A DNA stretch of 43,971 nt from Bacteroidales bacterium (GCA_017455065.1 JAFTBU010000018.1:1-43971); one strand, 5' to 3'. Shown: positions 1-10,117, counted from the first letter of the stretch. Numbers and translations are program-made. Notes: a model not told the origin generated them from the sequence alone.

Positions 1-315
1 CACACCCATTAGGGCACGGAAAGCCAGCAGTACCCAGATATCATCGACAAAAAAAGCCCCTGCTCCGGAGAACACATATAGGGCAAGTCCTGCCAGCGCA
101 AGAGTGCGGGTTTTCATCAAGCGGCAGATCCAGGGAAATACCAGGTTCGTGAGGATGATAAAAAGCGCAGGAAGGCTTACGATGAATTGGATAAGCAGCG
201 GATTCCTGCCTGTGAAATGGGTACTGATGACACCCAGCGCCGGGGCGATGGCGGCACCCGCCATGACGGTAAGCAAACTGATGGAGAGAATGGTATACAG
301 CAATCTCTTTTTCAT
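1..315 (-). CDS. MFS transporter, N-terminal part (runs off left edge)
   Basis: The reading frame opens with ATG at 313-315 (minus) and stays open for 105 codons to the window edge, so only the N-terminal quarter is visible. It shows a positively charged start (MKKR), a first membrane helix ending near AAIAPALG, a second helix rich in Leu/Ile, then a short basic loop (CRLMKTR) and a third and fourth helix. The segment LLAFRALMGV at the edge matches the loop/helix pattern of major facilitator transporters, where an acidic or basic residue follows the fourth helix. The substrate cannot be told. A leader of about 65 nt separates it from a TACCTTTG element at 386-393. Frame and topology support the call; family assignment is by pattern only. 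Confidence 0.75.
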   Translation of the reverse strand, partial: MKKRLLYTILSISLLTVMAGAAIAPALGVISTHFTGRNPLLIQFIVSLPALFIILTNLVFPWICRLMKTRTLALAGLALYVFSGAGAFFVDDIWVLLAFRALMGV

Positions 316-345
316 AAAAAACAAGGTTAAATAACAGTGGAGATT

Positions 346-380
346 GCAGCTCTACCAAGCTGCGAAAAAAGCCTTTTCGC
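346..380 (-). other. two overlapping hairpins in the MFS gene leader
   Basis: A 6-bp stem (346-351 with 358-363) and a 7-bp stem (362-368 with 374-380) share bases 362-363, so both cannot be fully formed at once. They lie in the predicted leader of the minus-strand MFS gene, between its -7 element and its start codon. A regulatory role is only a possibility. Confidence 0.3.
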
Positions 381-385
381 GGGTG

Positions 386-393
386 CAAAGGTA
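386..393 (-). promoter_or_regulatory. -7 promoter element of the MFS transporter gene
   Basis: On the minus strand this reads TACCTTTG, matching the Bacteroidota -7 consensus TAnnTTTG and identical to the element before the initiator tRNA. No -33 TTTG is seen at the usual 18-21 nt. It would give a leader of roughly 65-70 nt. Confidence 0.5.
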
Positions 394-445
394 GCATTTT
401 TTTCGGATTCCCAGGGTCGAATCACCAAAAGCGGATTTTCCCCGT

Positions 446-494
446 GCCCCTGGGGGCAGCCGCGTTGCGGCGGGGGTGGAAGGGGCAAAGCCCC
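446..494. other. GC-rich intergenic hairpin cluster
   Basis: Between the MFS leader and the tRNA hairpin lie three small GC-rich inverted repeats: GCCCC/GGGGC (446-450 with 453-457), GCCGC/GCGGC (459-463 with 467-471) and GGGGC/GCCCC (482-486 with 490-494). No gene is supported in 394-505. The block resembles a dispersed intergenic repeat, but only one copy is in the window. Confidence 0.35.
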
Positions 495-505
495 CTCAAG
501 GCGGA

Positions 506-548
506 GAAACGAAGAACAGCAGCCTTTCAGGTTGCTGTTCTTCGTTTC
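506..548 (-). terminator. 20-bp hairpin directly after initiator tRNA gene
   Basis: Bases 506-525 pair with 529-548 (20 bp including one G-T pair) around a 3-nt loop, starting 2 nt after the tRNA 3' end on the minus strand. It probably ends the tRNA transcript or guides its 3' processing. A classic T-run is lacking after the stem, so intrinsic termination is inferred rather than shown. Confidence 0.5.
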
Positions 549-549
549 G

Positions 550-622
<73 letters not shown>

Positions 623-634
623 ATGTTGGGATTG

Positions 635-666
635 CAAAGGTAAGTCGTTTTTTTCAATAATCCAAA
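635..666 (-). promoter_or_regulatory. tRNA-fMet promoter (-33 TTTG, -7 TACCTTTG)
   Basis: On the minus strand TTTG (663-666) is followed after 20 nt by TACCTTTG (635-642), the full Bacteroidota housekeeping promoter pattern. The predicted start lies near 628, just before the tRNA 5' end at 622. The -33 box ends right next to the hisS stop codon (668-670). Confidence 0.8.
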
Positions 667-667
667 T

Positions 668-2068
668 TCAGCCACGCAGGAAGGCTGCTATGGCCTCCGT
701 CTCGGCTATGCCGTAGCTGCGCTGCTCGCCCGAAGAGAGGTTCTTTATATTGACAGTGCCGGCGGCCGCCTCCTCGCTTCCGTTGATGGAAATGAAGGGT
801 ATGGACTTGCGGCCGGCGTAGTCGAACTGCTTCTTCAATTTGGAGGGGTCCGGGTAGATTTCCACGGGGATGCCGGCGTCGCGCAGGGCCGATGCAAGCG
901 GCAGCACATAGGCTGCTTCGCCCATATTGGCAAACAGCAGGGTCGTCGCACTCGAGAGCGATGCGGGGAATTTGCCGAGACCTTTGAGCACATCGTAGAT
1001 ACGGTCGGCGCCGAAGGAGACGCCCACACCGGACATGTCGGGCAGTCCGAAGATACCGGTGAGATTGTCATAGCGTCCGCCGCCGCAGATACTGCCGATC
1101 TGCCAGTCGAGAGCCTTGACTTCGAAGATGGCTCCGGTATAATAATTGAGTCCGCGGGCAAGGGAAAGGTCGATCTCGCATGCCGTGGAGATGCCGGCGG
1201 CACCGATGTAGCCGAAGAGTTCCTCCAGCTCGTCGAGGCCCTTCAGACCCGTCTCGGAGACCACTCCGGAAGCGCTTCCACCGTTCATGAGACCGCGCAT
1301 CACGCCGATCTTGGCGGCAGTGTCCCCGGACAGCGACAGCACCGGCTCGATGACCTGCACCGCCTGAGGCGAGAGACCCTTTTCGAGCATCTCAGCCTTG
1401 ACGGCGTCCAGGCCGATCTTGTCAAGTTTGTCGATAGCCACGGTGATGTCCACCACTTTGTCGGGGAAGCCTGCGATCTCGGCGAGGCCGGTGAGGACCT
1501 TGCGGTTGTTGATCTTCATCACCACCCTGACATCCAGCAGGCGGAATACCTTGTCCACGATCTGGACCAATTCGAGCTCGCAGAGCTGGGACTTGCTGCC
1601 TATGGCATCCACGTCGCACTGGTAGAACTCGCGGTAGCGGCCTTTCTGGGGACGGTCCGCCCTCCACACAGGCTGTATCTGGAATCTTTTGAAGGGGAAG
1701 GGAATCTCATTCTGGTGCTGCACCACATAACGGGCGAAAGGCACGGTGAGATCGTATCTGAGGCCTTTTTCGCAGAGCTTCAGGGACAGGGCCTTGGAAT
1801 TCAGGGACCCGTCCTCCTGCCTGTACTGCTCGGGATCCACCCCGGCGAAAGCGTCGCCTGAGTTGAGGACGCGGTAGAGGAGTTTGTCCCCTTCATCGCC
1901 GTACTTGCCAAGCAGGGTCGAGAGATTCTCCATGGAAGGAGTCTCTATCTGCGAATAACCGTAAGTGCGGAAAACTGACCTGATGGTGTCGAATATATAA
2001 TTCCTTTCAGCCATTTCCTGCTGGCCGAAATCCCTTGTCCCTTTCGGAATTGACGGTTTCTGTGACAT
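668..2068 (-). CDS. hisS: histidyl-tRNA synthetase
   Basis: Charges tRNA-His with histidine in the cytosol. The 466-aa protein has the class II synthetase layout: KGTRDF near residue 9, [12 protein letters not shown] at 104-115 (ATP and histidine pocket), motif 2 with [17 protein letters not shown] around 136-152, the histidine-specific [10 protein letters not shown] at 303-312, motif 3 [11 protein letters not shown] at 347-357, and a C-terminal anticodon-binding domain from about 375. Length is in the usual range for the family with a small insertion near residues 75-95 ([17 protein letters not shown]), as in other Bacteroidota. The start codon lies 1 nt after the stop of the upstream channel gene, so the two are co-transcribed. 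Recognised with high certainty. Confidence 0.97.
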   Translation of the reverse strand: MSQKPSIPKGTRDFGQQEMAERNYIFDTIRSVFRTYGYSQIETPSMENLSTLLGKYGDEGDKLLYRVLNSGDAFAGVDPEQYRQEDGSLNSKALSLKLCEKGLRYDLTVPFARYVVQHQNEIPFPFKRFQIQPVWRADRPQKGRYREFYQCDVDAIGSKSQLCELELVQIVDKVFRLLDVRVVMKINNRKVLTGLAEIAGFPDKVVDITVAIDKLDKIGLDAVKAEMLEKGLSPQAVQVIEPVLSLSGDTAAKIGVMRGLMNGGSASGVVSETGLKGLDELEELFGYIGAAGISTACEIDLSLARGLNYYTGAIFEVKALDWQIGSICGGGRYDNLTGIFGLPDMSGVGVSFGADRIYDVLKGLGKFPASLSSATTLLFANMGEAAYVLPLASALRDAGIPVEIYPDPSKLKKQFDYAGRKSIPFISINGSEEAAAGTVNIKNLSSGEQRSYGIAETEAIAAFLRG

Positions 2069-2069
2069 T

Positions 2070-4673
2070 TTATTCTGTAGATACTATCCTGACATCCCTC
2101 TGCGGGAACGGTATCGTGATGCCGTTGGCATTGAGAGTCTCGTAAATGATTTCTTTGGCTTTGTTTATGTACCCCATGCGCTCCGGCACCAGTACGAACT
2201 GGCGGACAGCTATGTTGACGGAACTGTCGGCGAAATCGTCGAAGGCGACGGTCACCCCGCGTTTCAGGTCCACCACGTCACGGCCGAAGGTATCCTTGGT
2301 CTGGAGCGGCACCAGGGCTTCCTGGAGTATAGTCCTGACCTTGTCGATATCGGTTCCGTAACTGACGCCCACCACTATCTTGACGAACTCGTAAGAGCTG
2401 TTCATGGTGAGGTTCTTGAAATTCTTGTTGAACAGGGAAGCGTTCAGGAAAGACATGACCGCCCCGTCCGGGAGCTCGATCTGGGTACTCTGATAGCTGA
2501 TGGCCGACACCTTTCCGCGTATGCCGTCGCATTCGAGCCAGTCCCCCACCCTGAGGCGTCCGGACATGAGCTGGATGCCGTAGATGAAGTTGTTCAGGAT
2601 GTCCTTCATGGCGAGACCGACACCGGTGGCGAGACCTGCGGCGACTATGGACAGGGCCCCTGTAGGGATCTTGAGCATGATGATGCAGGTGATGATGAAC
2701 ACGCCCCAGACGAGGATCTCTATCACATTGTCGGCGAGGGCCAGGTTGACTTCGTTGGTATGGATATGCCTCTTGCCGTTCTTTATGCGGAGGTTGTCGA
2801 GCCTGAGCTTCTTGTAGAAAGCCTTGGCGGCATAGCTGATATAGCGGAACAGGAAATACAGGCAGGCCGTAAGCACTATCTTGTAGAAAGACAAGTGGAG
2901 TATGACATTGCCTTCCTTGTCATGGAAATCGAAGAACGGGGTGTAGAACAGCACCCGGCGTATCTCAGTGAGGTCGAAGACATCCAGGGCCAGCACTATG
3001 CACAGGGGCAGGGACAGGGTGGCAAGTATGGGGACGAGCGCCTTGTCGATGAAATCGAAATGCCAGGTGTTGGCGATATACTCTCCCGCCTCAATCTTCT
3101 GCCTGACTGACTTGGAATCTGAATTGGGAACCTTGGCTGCGATATGGGCATCGCGGTATTTCTTGATGATGGTCCCGATGGCATAGAGAGTCTCTATCGC
3201 AGCTACCTGGAAGAGCCACCATATCATCACCACCAGGCTCAGGAAGGTGAATCCCGCCCAGGACAGTATGGTCGCCACCGCTATCAGCACCAGGGTTATC
3301 CAGCTGATAGTATTGTCAGAACGGTCAGCCTTGGAGGACTGCTTGCGGCAGGTATTGAGCTGCCAGAAGAACACGGCCAGCAGCAACAGCGGGAACAGCA
3401 GATTCATCATGCTGTTGGGGACGAACAGGATGCGGACCGACACTTCTATGATACCCAGCGCGATGAGCGGAAGGTAGAGCTTGAGGCCGGGGTTGATATG
3501 CTCGGGCTTGAGCCGGATGACCATCGAAAGGAATATGGCCGCCAGCAGCCAGGCCAGGGTCATGAGCAAGTCCGAAGCCGCCTGGAAGAAATGGTTGGGC
3601 ACGAAGATCATCGTCAGGGACACTGCGATCGCGAAGATCACAGATCCCACCAGCAGGCTCACGCAGAAACGCCGCCGGGGGAAATCCTCTGTCTGGAATG
3701 CTTTCACCTTTTTCTGCAGCACCGACACCACCACCCTGCCCAGGAAGAATGCGACGCCGAGGCACAGCAGCACCAGCAGCATGAAGAGGGTGACAATGGG
3801 GCCGCGCCATTCGCTTCCCCGCAACCTCATGCCTTCGGAGGTGCGGCGGCTGTATTTATTGACAGCGTCGTCCCAGGCACGGGAAATATAGATCCCCGGG
3901 GACCTGAGTATCCTGAAATAGCCGCCCTGGCTCTGGAAGAACATCCGCCTCTGAAGATTGAAATACCGCTCCTGGGCATAGTCGTAAGACTCTTTCAGCC
4001 GGCCCAGGGCATCCTCGTAATGCTCGTTGTCAGCGATGATCCCGTCCTTGGCCTCCTGATACATGAGCAACAGATTGGTAGCATAGCGTATACATGAATC
4101 GCGGTCTTCCTGCCCGGCTTCATCCAGGAAGAAGGCGTGCATATGACCGTAAGCGTTGAGACTGTCCACTATGGTCATCTGAGCCTCCGGGATAGAAGCG
4201 ACTTTCAGACTGTCGTTGTGATAGGCCAGGCTGTCAGGGAGGCCCTCGACGGTCTTGAGCTCGGGAGGGAGGCGCCTGAGGGACTCGATAAGACGTGAAT
4301 AGCTTTCTATCTCAGCGTCGAGGCGCTCCATTATCTGGTCGAACGGACGTCTTTCCTTGTTGAAGTCCTCATACTGGCGGGTCACCGCCTTGAGGGCATA
4401 GGTTATGTCGAAAGTATAATCCTGGTTCTGGGAATACAGGACGAGGGCGAGCTCGTTGCTGTTCTTCAGGATATCGACCATCTGAGTGTGCTGGGCACGG
4501 CTGCGCTGGAGGATACGCGACCTGTTGCTCTCATCCCTCGCGACTTTCTGCCGGAGTTCGAAACGGAGCACGGACAGCGTGTGCGCCAGGTCCTTTTCGT
4601 TCAGGACCGCACCTGCCGGTACCATCAACAGTAACAGCAGCGCCAACAGGGATATTAATCTCTTTTTCTTCAT
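2070..4673 (-). CDS. large MscS-family mechanosensitive ion channel
   Basis: An 867-aa inner-membrane protein. It starts with a signal peptide ([10 protein letters not shown] to about residue 22), then a roughly 260-residue helical periplasmic domain with coiled-coil character, then many membrane helices. The MscS core is at the C-terminal end: a Gly/Ala-rich pore helix ([17 protein letters not shown], about 673-690), then the beta domain beginning [13 protein letters not shown] near 710 with [14 protein letters not shown]. Length and the periplasmic domain resemble the large MscK/MscM-type channels rather than the small MscS. It opens under membrane tension to release solutes during osmotic downshock (family knowledge). 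It is first in an operon with hisS. A near-match to the -7 box (TATATTCG, 4689-4696) lies 15 nt upstream of the start codon. Confidence 0.9.
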   Translation of the reverse strand: MKKKRLISLLALLLLLMVPAGAVLNEKDLAHTLSVLRFELRQKVARDESNRSRILQRSRAQHTQMVDILKNSNELALVLYSQNQDYTFDITYALKAVTRQYEDFNKERRPFDQIMERLDAEIESYSRLIESLRRLPPELKTVEGLPDSLAYHNDSLKVASIPEAQMTIVDSLNAYGHMHAFFLDEAGQEDRDSCIRYATNLLLMYQEAKDGIIADNEHYEDALGRLKESYDYAQERYFNLQRRMFFQSQGGYFRILRSPGIYISRAWDDAVNKYSRRTSEGMRLRGSEWRGPIVTLFMLLVLLCLGVAFFLGRVVVSVLQKKVKAFQTEDFPRRRFCVSLLVGSVIFAIAVSLTMIFVPNHFFQAASDLLMTLAWLLAAIFLSMVIRLKPEHINPGLKLYLPLIALGIIEVSVRILFVPNSMMNLLFPLLLLAVFFWQLNTCRKQSSKADRSDNTISWITLVLIAVATILSWAGFTFLSLVVMIWWLFQVAAIETLYAIGTIIKKYRDAHIAAKVPNSDSKSVRQKIEAGEYIANTWHFDFIDKALVPILATLSLPLCIVLALDVFDLTEIRRVLFYTPFFDFHDKEGNVILHLSFYKIVLTACLYFLFRYISYAAKAFYKKLRLDNLRIKNGKRHIHTNEVNLALADNVIEILVWGVFIITCIIMLKIPTGALSIVAAGLATGVGLAMKDILNNFIYGIQLMSGRLRVGDWLECDGIRGKVSAISYQSTQIELPDGAVMSFLNASLFNKNFKNLTMNSSYEFVKIVVGVSYGTDIDKVRTILQEALVPLQTKDTFGRDVVDLKRGVTVAFDDFADSSVNIAVRQFVLVPERMGYINKAKEIIYETLNANGITIPFPQRDVRIVSTE

Positions 4674-4721
4674 AACCGTTCCGTGGTGCGAATATAAGAA
4701 ATAAATTCACGCAAAAATAAT

Positions 4722-4729
4722 TATATTTG
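4722..4729 (+). promoter_or_regulatory. -7 promoter element of sppA
   Basis: TATATTTG matches TAnnTTTG; the sppA ATG follows 22 nt later. No clear -33 box is seen. The 78-nt gap between the divergent channel gene and sppA is AT-rich and holds only promoter-like sequence. Confidence 0.6.
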
Positions 4730-4751
4730 AGGCTCGTAACGCAAATTCGAT

Positions 4752-6560
4752 ATGAAAGATTTTCTTAAAACCACCCTCGCCGTCATAGTCGGCGTATTCA
4801 TCTGCTCACTGATCTGCCTGATGCTCACTTTCGCCATCATCGGTGGCATGGCATCTTCCGGCAAGTCCGAGCCCGTCATCCCCAAGGAAGGCGGAGTCAT
4901 GGTCGTGGATCTCTCGAAGATCTCCATCACTGAGCAGACCCAGGAGGCCAATCCCATGGCTTCCCTCTCCTCAATGGCACCCGCAGGTCTGCTGAACGTC
5001 TCCGTCCCCGGAGCGTCAGTAGGAATACTCGACGCAGTGCGTGCAGTGAACGCAGCTGCTGAGGATCCGGCCGTCAAATACATCTATCTCAAACCCGACG
5101 GCAGCACCACGGAGCTGGTCCTGCTCCAGGAATTCCGCAAATCGCTCGAGAACTTCCGCAAGAGCGGCAAGCCCGTCGTAGCCTACACCGAGAACCTCTC
5201 CACCAGCGGCTACTACCTCGCATCCGTCTCCGACAAGATCTACATGATCAGCCATATCGGCGGCTCCTACAACTTCAACGGAGTGAGCTCCCAGCTCGTT
5301 TTCCTCAAGGACCTCCTGGACAAACTCGGAGTCAACATGCAGCTCATCCGCCACGGAAAATACAAATCAGCAGGTGAGATGTACATCCGCAGCGAGTCCA
5401 GCCCTGAGAACCTCGAGCAGAACCAGGTGATGATCAACTCCATGTGGCGCACGATTTCCACTGACATCGCCGCCAGCCGCGGCATGAGTCCGGAGACCCT
5501 CAACTCCATCATCGACAACATGGAGCTCTGCGAGCCCCAGGATTTCCTCGACAAGGGTTTCGTGGACGGACTCCTGACCAGGGAGGAACTCCACCAGAAA
5601 CTCGCCGACCTGGCAGTCGTGGACAAGTTCAAGGACCTCAAGGCCTTCTCCCTCGCCGATTACGCTTCAGTCAAGGTAAAGAACAATTTCAAAGCCAAGA
5701 AGAAGCTCGCCATCATCTACGCCGAGGGTGAGATCGTCGACGGCAGCAGCAAGGACAATGTGGCCGGCGACCGCTTCGCCTCAATGATAGCGAAGGTCCG
5801 CGAGGACTCCACCGTCAAGGCCGTGGTGCTCAGGGTCAACTCCCCCGGCGGCAGCGTCGTCGCCTCCGAGAAGATCAAGGCTGAGCTCGACCTGCTCGCA
5901 GAAGGCAGGACCGTAGTCACTTCCTATGGCTCCTACGCCGCTTCCGGCGGTTACTGGATCTCTTCCAACTTCGGCAAGATCTACACCGATCCCGCCACCC
6001 TGACCGGCTCGATCGGAGTGTTCGGACTCATCCCTGATTTCAGCAAGACCATCAAGAACATCGCCCATGTCAATATCACCAGCGTGAACTCCAACAAGCA
6101 CAGCGACTTCGGCAACCTCACCAGGCCCCTTGACAAGGTCGAGACCGACTACATGTACCGCTCCATCGAGGACATCTACAGCAGATTCCTCAGCATAGTC
6201 TCCACCGGCCGTTCGATGCCCACCGAAGATGTGGACGAAATCGCCCAGGGCCGCGTGTGGTGCGGTGTGGATGCCATCGGCATAGGACTCGTCGATGAGA
6301 TCGGTTCCCTGGAGGATGCAGTGAACTGGGTGATCGCTGAAGCCGGAGACGCCGACCTCTCCAACTGGAACATCGCCGGCTATCCCAAGCCCAAGTCCAG
6401 CCAGGAGATGTTGATGGATATGTTCAATACCGGAAACAAAGACGCCAACGTTTTCGCAGGCACATTCCTCGAGGGCACAGCCTCGACACTGCTCAAGCTC
6501 AGCACCCAGAAAGAGCCGCAAGTGCTTGTCAGGATGCCTTACGACATCGTCATCAGATAA
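4752..6560 (+). CDS. sppA: signal peptide peptidase SppA (67K type)
   Basis: A 602-aa membrane-anchored serine protease that degrades leftover signal peptides at the inner membrane. One membrane helix spans about residues 7-32. Two tandem S49-type domains follow, as in the long SppA of Escherichia coli. The Ser/Lys dyad is visible: Lys205 in HGKYKSAGE (first domain) and Ser398 in SYAASGGYW (second domain). The second domain also carries LRVNSPGGS (360-368) and the TGSIGVFG segment (about 418-425). Its 3' end overlaps the convergent DoxX-like gene by 8 nt, so there is no room for a terminator between them. All key residues are present. Confidence 0.95.
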   Translation: MKDFLKTTLAVIVGVFICSLICLMLTFAIIGGMASSGKSEPVIPKEGGVMVVDLSKISITEQTQEANPMASLSSMAPAGLLNVSVPGASVGILDAVRAVNAAAEDPAVKYIYLKPDGSTTELVLLQEFRKSLENFRKSGKPVVAYTENLSTSGYYLASVSDKIYMISHIGGSYNFNGVSSQLVFLKDLLDKLGVNMQLIRHGKYKSAGEMYIRSESSPENLEQNQVMINSMWRTISTDIAASRGMSPETLNSIIDNMELCEPQDFLDKGFVDGLLTREELHQKLADLAVVDKFKDLKAFSLADYASVKVKNNFKAKKKLAIIYAEGEIVDGSSKDNVAGDRFASMIAKVREDSTVKAVVLRVNSPGGSVVASEKIKAELDLLAEGRTVVTSYGSYAASGGYWISSNFGKIYTDPATLTGSIGVFGLIPDFSKTIKNIAHVNITSVNSNKHSDFGNLTRPLDKVETDYMYRSIEDIYSRFLSIVSTGRSMPTEDVDEIAQGRVWCGVDAIGIGLVDEIGSLEDAVNWVIAEAGDADLSNWNIAGYPKPKSSQEMLMDMFNTGNKDANVFAGTFLEGTASTLLKLSTQKEPQVLVRMPYDIVIR

Positions 6561-7599
6561 GCAGCATCACTGCAAAGACATATAGCAGGAAAGCCTGAAG
6601 GAAGACCTGACCGCGGGATGTGCCATCAGCCATCACATCGGTCGGGTCTTTTTTCATGACCGACTTGAGAGTATCAGGAGATGGTCTGCGGACTGCGGCC
6701 CATTTGCGTATCACTTTCCCGGAAGCCAGATAAGTGACGCCGCCGTTGGAGCGGTTCAGGGTAATTACGCTCTTCCAGTCCCCGTAGCGTATACGGGACA
6801 CCCTTCCCCCCAATATCCCGGCCATACGCTCCGGGGTGCCGCTTACCAGCACGACAGGGCTGAAACCCTCCGCGGCGGCATTGTCGGCAAAGGCGAAAAT
6901 ATCATCCCAGGCCTTCCGGGAGAGTCTTTCGGGATAATAGACGGACACGGCCATTACCCTCGGGGCAATGGCTTCCTCGTCGTGATAGTTCCCTTCGGCA
7001 TCGCTGAGGGAGAGCACCGGAGCATTCTCGAAATCCTCCTCCGCCGCTTCGTAAAGTATGGCTCCCGGGGCGAAAGGGGTATAGTCCCTCAGGGGCAGGC
7101 CCACGAGGGAGAAGAAAGTCAGCACACCCACGGACAGGCAGACCAGTGCGAAGGTGGCATATTTGACTTTGCGGGGCTTCTCCAGGGAGCTCAGGGGCAC
7201 GAACGCCAGCACCCACAGGACGCACAGGGCTATGTTTTTCAGGAAAGTCTGGAACTGGGTCAAATGGATGGCCTCGCCGAAACAGCCGCACTCCATCTCC
7301 GTATCGGAGACCCAGAGCACGAAAGTGATGACGGTGAAAGCAGCTGTCATGACGCCGCTGGCTATGGCCGTCTGGCGGCGCCATACTCCCGTGATCAGGG
7401 CGGCGCCCACTACGGCCTCGAGCAGGCCCAGGGCCACTCCGGCCACACGGGAAGAGAAATCCAGGAAGGAAATGCCCAGGAAATTGTAATATCCCCTGAC
7501 TATCAGGGAAGTCCCGACAGGGTCGATGAGTTTGAATACGGCGGCAATGAAAAAGACGGTGCCGATGACCAGGGCGAAAATCCTTCTAAATTTTTTCAT
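6553..7599 (-). CDS. BT_3928-type DoxX/MauE-like membrane protein
   Basis: A 348-aa membrane protein. The first 150 residues carry four membrane helices with the motif ECGCFG (Cys104, Cys106), the hallmark of the MauE/DoxX redox-associated family. Another helix near 152-170 is followed by a soluble region of about 140 residues and a last hydrophobic stretch at the C-terminus. In Bacteroidota this family (BT_3928 type) is widespread and its role is not established; relatives are linked to disulfide or quinone redox work in the envelope. It is the last gene of an operon, overlapping the end of tmk by 14 nt. Confidence 0.8.
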   Translation of the reverse strand: MKKFRRIFALVIGTVFFIAAVFKLIDPVGTSLIVRGYYNFLGISFLDFSSRVAGVALGLLEAVVGAALITGVWRRQTAIASGVMTAAFTVITFVLWVSDTEMECGCFGEAIHLTQFQTFLKNIALCVLWVLAFVPLSSLEKPRKVKYATFALVCLSVGVLTFFSLVGLPLRDYTPFAPGAILYEAAEEDFENAPVLSLSDAEGNYHDEEAIAPRVMAVSVYYPERLSRKAWDDIFAFADNAAAEGFSPVVLVSGTPERMAGILGGRVSRIRYGDWKSVITLNRSNGGVTYLASGKVIRKWAAVRRPSPDTLKSVMKKDPTDVMADGTSRGQVFLQAFLLYVFAVMLLI

Positions 7600-8263
7600 C
7601 GACTATCTTCCTTACCTTGGCAAATATTTCCTCCGGCGGCAGCATGGAACCGTCTGGGGCGGAGCAGTCCACCGTGACGAAAGACGGATCGACGCTGGCC
7701 TGGCGGCGGTACATGTCCCGGACTTTCTCCTGGAAGCGTATGTCCGCCTCATGTATGTCCTTGCGGCCGTGCAGGTATCCCCTGTCGTCCCCGGAGCGGT
7801 TGGAGGTGAGGCTCTTCTCCACGAATCCTAGGGGTACGTCCAGGAAGATGTTCAAGTCCGGACGGGGCAGGCCGAAGCTGCCGTATTCAGTATTGATTAT
7901 CCACTCCCTCAGGTACTCGGCTTCGGAATAGTTGGCGGTCTTGGCGCATTGGTATGCGATATTGGAATACACATAGCGGTCCAGCAGCACGTCGCCGCCA
8001 CGGGCGAGCACCTCGCGGATCGCGGGACCGGCGTCGCGCCTGTCCCCGGCGAACAGCAGGGCCACCAGCTGGGGATGGACGCTGCCGTTGGCACCGAAAT
8101 CCCCGCGGAGGAACCTGCCTATGAGATCCCCCCACACGGGAGCGTCGTACCTGGGGAAATGTATGTATTCCAGACCCGGGCGCACGCCTTCGAGATAATC
8201 CCTGAGCATACGCACCTGGGTGGATTTGCCGGCTCCGTCAAGCCCTTCGAGTACGATGAGCAT
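7586..8263 (-). CDS. tmk: thymidylate kinase
   Basis: Phosphorylates dTMP to dTDP for DNA synthesis. The 225-aa protein has the P-loop LEGLDGAGKST at residues 5-15 and the DR-Y motif LLDRYVYSNIAYQ in its middle. A charged lid segment (SNRSGDDRGY) replaces the shorter lid of many bacterial enzymes. Slightly longer than the usual 205-215 aa. It sits in a tight minus-strand operon: 4 nt after the CPBP protease gene and overlapping the DoxX-like gene by 14 nt. Confidence 0.93.
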   Translation of the reverse strand: MLIVLEGLDGAGKSTQVRMLRDYLEGVRPGLEYIHFPRYDAPVWGDLIGRFLRGDFGANGSVHPQLVALLFAGDRRDAGPAIREVLARGGDVLLDRYVYSNIAYQCAKTANYSEAEYLREWIINTEYGSFGLPRPDLNIFLDVPLGFVEKSLTSNRSGDDRGYLHGRKDIHEADIRFQEKVRDMYRRQASVDPSFVTVDCSAPDGSMLPPEEIFAKVRKIVDEKI

Positions 8264-8267
8264 GGCC

Positions 8268-9158
8268 TTATCCTATGAGGGGTTCCTGCTTGTCGCTGTT
8301 GCCCGCGGGGGATTCGAGCGGGATGCGCTTGAACACATTGAATATGAGCACAAGCAGCAGAGCGCAGGCCAGGTAAATGATCCAGTAGGCCTGAGGCTGG
8401 AGGATATCAGTCCAGTACTCTGATCCGTCAAAAGCATCCAACTGGCTCATTATCAAGGAGAAGGTGTTGTTGGTGAAATGGGCCAGCATGGTCAGCAGCA
8501 GGGATCCGGTCTTGTAATAGATATAGCCGAACACGCAACCGAAAATGAATGCGGGGATGGCCTGCCAGGGATTCAGATGGATGAATGCGAAGAACACGGC
8601 TGAGATGACGATGGCCCAGACGGGTTTCACGTTGTGGTGGAGCAGTCCCCTGAGTACGACGCCGCGGCACAGCCACTCCTCGAAGAAAGGAGCCATGATG
8701 GAAACGCACAGGAAATTGATCCAGAAGTTACCTCCGGTCAGGCTCCTCAGGGCCTCTTCCAGGAAGGACGGCATGGGCGGCAGGATGCTGACGAAGAAGT
8801 CGGCGCAGAAACCAGCGGCCAGGGTTGCGAGGATAGTCAGCAGGGCGCAGACCAGTCCCCCGGCATTGCCGAAATGGGCGCTGTTCAGAAGGACTCCGGG
8901 ATGGGAGAAACTCCTGGAGCGGCTCTTGACACTGCAATATATCATCGCAGGGATGAACATCAGGGGATAGGAAAGCACTGTGCTGTACTCAGCGACCTTT
9001 TCCTGAGGCAGGGCCAGAGCGAACGGCATGGTCACCAAGCCTCCTACGATGGCACCGAGCAGGAGCCAGAGGAGCAGGATGAAGATATCCGAAACGGCCG
9101 GCAGGTAATAAGTGTAGTTGCCGAAAAGATTGTAATTACGGGGACTTCTGCGTGCCAT
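8268..9158 (-). CDS. CPBP family intramembrane metalloprotease
   Basis: A 296-aa protein with about seven to eight membrane helices. The ABI/CPBP signature is complete: Glu160-Glu161 and Arg165 in FFEEWLCRG, His194 in AFIHLNPW, and HFTNN at 227-231, which together form the presumed metal site. Members are related to the CAAX prenyl protease Rce1, but bacterial substrates are mostly unknown. It lies 7 nt downstream of the nucleotidyltransferase gene and 4 nt upstream of tmk, so it is inside the same operon. Confidence 0.9.
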   Translation of the reverse strand: MARRSPRNYNLFGNYTYYLPAVSDIFILLLWLLLGAIVGGLVTMPFALALPQEKVAEYSTVLSYPLMFIPAMIYCSVKSRSRSFSHPGVLLNSAHFGNAGGLVCALLTILATLAAGFCADFFVSILPPMPSFLEEALRSLTGGNFWINFLCVSIMAPFFEEWLCRGVVLRGLLHHNVKPVWAIVISAVFFAFIHLNPWQAIPAFIFGCVFGYIYYKTGSLLLTMLAHFTNNTFSLIMSQLDAFDGSEYWTDILQPQAYWIIYLACALLLVLIFNVFKRIPLESPAGNSDKQEPLIG

Positions 9159-9165
9159 AACTGTA

Positions 9166-10095
9166 TCAATAAAGGGGTGAAGGGTAGATGCCTTCCTTTA
9201 CAAGTTCTGCGAATTTGGCCACCACGCCCGGACGGTCTTCCTTGTAGGTGACGCCGAACCAGTGGGATGAAGTGGAGAGTACGTCGGTGGAGGCGTAGCC
9301 TTCCTTGACCATGCAGTCCACTGCGTAAGGGATGTAGTATTCTTTCTTGAGCTCAGTGCTGTTCTGTGCGAGGAAGTCCTTGAAGATCTCCCAGGCCCTG
9401 GGGAAGAAATCGGGGGTGAAGCCCCACATGTTCATGGAGCAGAGGGCGGAGGAGTCGAGGACCACCCTTTCGGAAGTCACCGAATTGTCGCCGCGCACCT
9501 TGCCGTCGGCCTCGAGGACGATGTTCAGATGCTCGACTATGCCTGTCAGATGCATGTCCTTGTCATAGTGGCATATACCCCTGGACACGCCGCCGGACTC
9601 GGAGAGGGTGTGGTCCAGCTCGAAGCCCACGATGCTGAAGACGCCGCGGGAATTTTCATGGGCGCGGCACCACTCGGCAGCTATCCTGAAGGAATCGGCA
9701 CCGTAGAAATCGTCACCGTTGATCACCACGAAGGGCTCGTGGATGACATCCTTGGCCATGAGCATGGCGTGGGCGGTACCCCAGGGTTTCTGCCTCTCGG
9801 GGTTCAGGGTGAAGCCTTCGGGGATCTTGTCCAGCTCCTGGGTGACGAAGACGAACTCCAGGGGAGAACCGTCGGTGCAGCGCACATGGCTGTATTTTGC
9901 CGCCACCGTCTGTTTGAACTGGTCCAGGAAGGACTCGCGGACTATATAGACAACTTTTCCGAAGCCTGATTTGACGGCATCGTAGATGGAATAATCGATG
10001 ATAGTTTCTCCGGACGGGCCGAGACCGTCCATCTGCTTGAGGCCGCCGTAACGGCTGCCCATACCGGCTGCTAGTACAAGTAATGTAGGTTTCAT
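9166..10095 (-). CDS. sugar-phosphate nucleotidyltransferase family protein
   Basis: A 309-aa protein with the GT-A nucleotidyltransferase fold. The nucleotide-binding signature LVLAAGMGSRYGGLKQM begins at residue 6, and the metal-binding aspartates sit in VVINGDDFYG in the middle of the chain. Such enzymes couple a sugar 1-phosphate to an NTP. The PWGTAHAM segment after the loop resembles UTP-glucose-1-phosphate uridylyltransferases, but the exact sugar is not readable. It is first in the operon with the CPBP protease, tmk and the DoxX-like protein. Its promoter abuts that of the divergent FtsB-like gene. Confidence 0.85.
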   Translation of the reverse strand: MKPTLLVLAAGMGSRYGGLKQMDGLGPSGETIIDYSIYDAVKSGFGKVVYIVRESFLDQFKQTVAAKYSHVRCTDGSPLEFVFVTQELDKIPEGFTLNPERQKPWGTAHAMLMAKDVIHEPFVVINGDDFYGADSFRIAAEWCRAHENSRGVFSIVGFELDHTLSESGGVSRGICHYDKDMHLTGIVEHLNIVLEADGKVRGDNSVTSERVVLDSSALCSMNMWGFTPDFFPRAWEIFKDFLAQNSTELKKEYYIPYAVDCMVKEGYASTDVLSTSSHWFGVTYKEDRPGVVAKFAELVKEGIYPSPLY

Positions 10096-10117
10096 GGGTT
10101 AGTGTTTTCCAAGTTTA

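Noticed and set aside
324-365. Minus-strand stretch resembling a tRNA D arm (AGCTTGGTAGAGCTGC)
   Set aside because: No acceptor, anticodon or T arm follows in register; the match is a chance hairpin in the MFS gene leader.
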